Assembly (NCBI GenBank): GCA_002420085.1
Contig: DIHI01000048.1
Coordinates: forward strand, 15,616-24,443
DNA length: 8,828 nt
From: Lysobacterales bacterium UBA5700
GTDB lineage: Bacteria > Pseudomonadota > Gammaproteobacteria > Xanthomonadales > Xanthomonadaceae
Direction of reading: 5' to 3'
Position 1 is the stretch's first letter. Every line of letters begins with the position of its first letter. This document shows positions 7,203-8,828 of this stretch, one piece after another. The translations under genes and the position numbers were made by a program. The notes beneath the pieces are model-generated. The model was not told the origin of the DNA and searched no databases. It saw only the letters and a program-made list of their open reading frames with translations.

Positions 7203-7292
7203 GGGGATTGGGGATTCGGGATTCGAGATTCGTAGAAGCGGGTCGCGGGGCTATTGCGCCTACGAATCCCGAATCCCGAATCTCCAATCCCG
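7203..7292 (-). repeat. Long inverted repeat of GGGATTC heptads between rpsN and rpsH
   Basis: The arms 7203-7235 and 7260-7292 are 33 bases each, and 30 of 33 positions are perfectly complementary. In the minus-strand RNA one more position makes a G-U pair, leaving one internal A-C mismatch and an unpaired outermost base. Each arm is itself a run of four 7-nt units (GGGATTG, GGGATTC, GGGATTC, GAGATTC on the plus strand) ending in GTAG next to the 24-nt loop (7236-7259). The rpsN stop is 5 nt away, and a small stem (7192-7204, CCGCT/AGCGG) abuts the other side. From memory, GGGATTC runs are frequent between genes in Xanthomonadaceae; copy number here is unknown. Confidence 0.85.
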
Positions 7293-7297
7293 GCTTC

Positions 7298-7603
7298 TTA
7301 CCAGGACGCCTTGCGCAGCCCCGGGACATCACCGCGCATGGTGGCTTCGCGCAGCTTGTTCCGGCCGAGGCCGAATTTGCGATACACGCCGCGCGGCCGG
7401 CCAGAAAGCTGGCAACGGTTGCGCTGACGCACCGGACTGGAGTCGCGCGGCAGCTTCTGGAGCTTCTCGGAGGCTTGCATCTTCTCCTCGTAGCCGGCAT
7501 CGCCGCTGGCGATGATCTTCTTCAGCGCCTCGCGCTTGTCGGCGTACTTCTTCGCCAACTTGGCCCGCTTGTTTTCGCGGTTGGTCATGCAGGTCTTGGC
7601 CAT
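7298..7603 (-). CDS. rpsN: 30S ribosomal protein S14 (zinc-free type)
   Basis: S14 assembles late into the 30S head. The 101-residue product matches the long form (E. coli 101), with the signature [41 protein letters not shown] (51-91) and the C-terminus GLRKASW. Only two cysteines (5 and 64) are present and there is no CxxC pair, so this is the zinc-independent C- form. The start [17 protein letters not shown] parallels E. coli MAKQSM; the SD is weak (GCGAG at about 8 nt), so it may depend on translation of rplE, which ends 18 nt upstream. An ATG at codon 6 is the alternative start. The TAA stop is followed almost at once by the heptad inverted repeat. Confidence 0.98.
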   Translation of the reverse strand: MAKTCMTNRENKRAKLAKKYADKREALKKIIASGDAGYEEKMQASEKLQKLPRDSSPVRQRNRCQLSGRPRGVYRKFGLGRNKLREATMRGDVPGLRKASW

Positions 7604-7621
7604 CGTGATTGCTCGCTTCGA

Positions 7622-8161
7622 TCAGTTGCGGAAGGGGAAACGGAAGGCTTCAAGCAATGCCTTGGCTTCCGCATCGGTCCGGGCATCAGTGGTGATCGCG
7701 ATGTCCATGCCTCGGATCGCGTCAACCTGATCGAAGTCGATCTCCGGGAAGATGATCTGCTCCTTGATGCCCATGTTGTAGTTGCCGCGACCGTCGAACG
7801 ACTTGCCCGAGATACCCCGGAAGTCGCGCACACGCGGCAGCGAGATGTTGATCAGGCGATCAACGAACTCATACATGCGATTCCGACGCAGGGTCACCTT
7901 GCAGCCGATCGGCCAGCCGTCGCGGATCTTGAAGCTGGCCACCGAGACACGCGCCTTGGTGACGATCGGCTTCTGACCTGCGATCTTGGTCATGTCGGCA
8001 ACCGCGTTCTCCAGCACCTTCTTGTTGCCAACGGCCTCGCCAACGCCCATGTTGAGCGTGACCTTGACCAGACGCGGCACCTGCATCGGGTTGGTGTAGC
8101 CGAACTGCTTCATGAGCTTCGGCACCACCTCTTCCTTGTAAATCTTCTCAAGCCGGTTCAT
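7622..8161 (-). CDS. rplE: 50S ribosomal protein L5
   Basis: L5 binds 5S rRNA in the central protuberance and contacts the P-site tRNA and S13. The 179-residue product equals the E. coli length. It has [20 protein letters not shown] at the N-terminus, the signature [21 protein letters not shown] (34-54), [31 protein letters not shown] (62-92) and the C-terminal [38 protein letters not shown]. The SD GAGGA overlaps the rplX stop codon, 8 nt before ATG, with an 11-nt gap. In E. coli S8 represses the spc operon by binding around this start; I could not confirm an equivalent S8 motif by eye. Confidence 0.99.
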   Translation of the reverse strand: MNRLEKIYKEEVVPKLMKQFGYTNPMQVPRLVKVTLNMGVGEAVGNKKVLENAVADMTKIAGQKPIVTKARVSVASFKIRDGWPIGCKVTLRRNRMYEFVDRLINISLPRVRDFRGISGKSFDGRGNYNMGIKEQIIFPEIDFDQVDAIRGMDIAITTDARTDAEAKALLEAFRFPFRN

Positions 8162-8172
8162 CGTTGCATTCC

Positions 8173-8487
8173 TCAGGCGTCGATCGCCTCACCGCTCGAG
8201 CGGAACACACGCACTTTGCGTCCATCCTCGAGCACCTTGTATCCGACCCGCTCGCCCTTGCCGGTGGCGGAATTGAATGGCATCACGTTGGAAACGTGAA
8301 TCGGCGCTTCGCGCTCGATGATCCCGCCTGGCTGTCCCGCCTGCGGATTGCCCTTGGTATGACGCTTGATCAGGTTCGCGCCCTGCACGTAAACCCGATC
8401 GCCGTCCACACGCAGAACCTCGCCCTTGAGGCCCTTGTTCTTGCCGGCGATCACGATGATCTGGTCGCCTTTCCTGATTCTGTTCAT
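8173..8487 (-). CDS. rplX: 50S ribosomal protein L24
   Basis: L24 starts 50S assembly by binding the 5' part of 23S rRNA. The 104-residue product (E. coli 104) has an N-terminal KOW motif (about 4-31, [24 protein letters not shown]), then [34 protein letters not shown] (35-68) and [23 protein letters not shown]. The ATG is preceded by GAGAG at 8 nt. A GTG 24 codons upstream is in frame, but the extra residues do not resemble L24 N-termini. The 119-nt spacer to rplN is unusually long for this junction; it contains a bulged stem at 8548-8569 and nothing else I can name. Confidence 0.98.
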   Translation of the reverse strand: MNRIRKGDQIIVIAGKNKGLKGEVLRVDGDRVYVQGANLIKRHTKGNPQAGQPGGIIEREAPIHVSNVMPFNSATGKGERVGYKVLEDGRKVRVFRSSGEAIDA

Positions 8488-8547
8488 GACTGATTCTCTC
8501 AACCTGGGCTTTGCTTCGTGTACCTCGCCATCGGACCGGTCGAAGCA

Positions 8548-8569
8548 GACACCGGCCACAGGCCAGGTC
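8548..8569 (-). other. Bulged stem-loop in the rplN-rplX spacer
   Basis: On the minus strand, GACCTGGCC pairs with GGCCGGTGTC through nine pairs (one of them G-U) with one bulged T and a 3-nt loop (TGT). It lies in the middle of the 119-nt spacer, about 60 nt before the rplX start. It could be a regulatory or stabilising element, or just a product of high GC content. The support is weak because short GC stems are easy to find in such DNA. Confidence 0.3.
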
Positions 8570-8606
8570 GTGCGCTCGACCCTCGATCCGCGCTTGCGCC
8601 TTCGAG

Positions 8607-8828
8607 TTACAGAACCTCTGGGGCCAGCGAGACGATCTTCATGAACTTCTCGCCACGCAGTTCGCGGGTGACCGGTCCGAAGATGCGGGTTCCGATCGGC
8701 TCGTGCTTGTTGTTCAACAGGACGGCGGCATTGCCATCGAACCGGATCAACGAGCCATCGGCACGACGCACGCCGGAACGGGTACGGACTACGACCGCGT
8801 CGTAGACTTCGCCCTTCTTGACCTTGCC
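8607..8828 (-). CDS. rplN: 50S ribosomal protein L14 (C-terminal part; 5' end outside the window)
   Basis: L14 binds 23S rRNA at the subunit interface near bridge B8. Only the last 73 residues are in the window; the gene runs off the right edge, and the family is usually 122-123 residues, so about 50 are missing. The visible part, [20 protein letters not shown], then [32 protein letters not shown] and [13 protein letters not shown], aligns along its whole length with the C-terminus of E. coli L14. It ends with TAA at 8607-8609. In this gene order rpsQ (S17) and rpmC (L29) are expected just outside the window. Confidence 0.97.
   Translation of the reverse strand, partial: GKVKKGEVYDAVVVRTRSGVRRADGSLIRFDGNAAVLLNNKHEPIGTRIFGPVTRELRGEKFMKIVSLAPEVL

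Noticed and set aside
7203..7292. CRISPR array or IS element end for the repeats between rpsN and rpsH
   Set aside because: The 7-nt units have no spacers, there are no target-site duplications and no transposase fragment, so neither fits.
8140..8175. S8 repressor site at the rplX-rplE junction, as in E. coli
   Set aside because: The gap is only 11 nt and no S8-like internal-loop helix could be recognised by eye; not claimed.
7208..8299. Plus-strand open frame (363 codons) starting in the heptad repeat and running opposite rpsN, rplE and rplX
   Set aside because: Antisense shadow; its start in the repeat is accidental, and the frame shows no domain.

Overview
This window is the 3' two-thirds of a bacterial ribosomal-protein superoperon. 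It covers the spc segment (from the end of rplN) and the complete alpha segment, and every gene is on the minus strand. In transcription order (right to left) the genes are rplN (partial), rplX, rplE, rpsN, rpsH, rplF, rplR, rpsE, rpmD, rplO, secY, rpsM, rpsK, rpsD, rpoA and rplQ. A hairpin that looks like a terminator follows rplQ. No foreign gene, IS element, tRNA or CRISPR array is visible.

The organism looks like a high-GC gammaproteobacterium, most likely of the order Xanthomonadales (Lysobacterales). The reasons are the E. coli-like gene order, protein sequences that match gammaproteobacterial families closely (for example RpoA with R265 and N268 at exactly the E. coli positions), an rpsN of the zinc-free type, no rpmJ between secY and rpsM, and GGGATTC heptad repeats in a spacer. 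I recall such heptads as common between genes in Xanthomonas, Stenotrophomonas and Lysobacter relatives. Genus cannot be set from this window.

The genes work together in ribosome assembly: eight large-subunit proteins (L14, L24, L5, L6, L18, L30, L15, L17) and six small-subunit proteins (S14, S8, S5, S13, S11, S4). They are joined by the SecY translocon channel and the RNA polymerase alpha subunit. Many junctions are tight (rplX-rplE 11 nt, rplO-secY 3 nt, rpsE-rpmD overlapping by 8 nt, rpsM-rpsK 12 nt) and Shine-Dalgarno (SD) sequences sit in or over the preceding stop, which suggests translational coupling.

The unexpected content is in the spacers. Five junctions are much longer than expected: rplN-rplX 119 nt, rpsN-rpsH 138 nt, rplF-rplR 84 nt, rplR-rpsE 125 nt and secY-rpsM 177 nt. 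Each holds GC-rich stem-loops. The most striking is a nearly perfect 33-bp inverted repeat built of GGGATTC heptads just after the rpsN stop. The secY-rpsM spacer holds a run of hairpins, then a good extended -10 promoter candidate and an 18-bp palindrome at its predicted start site, which is probably the start of a separately transcribed alpha operon. The rplR-rpsE spacer has three overlapping hairpins that cannot all form at once. I see no undescribed multi-gene system; the novelty, if any, is in these RNA structures and the repeat.
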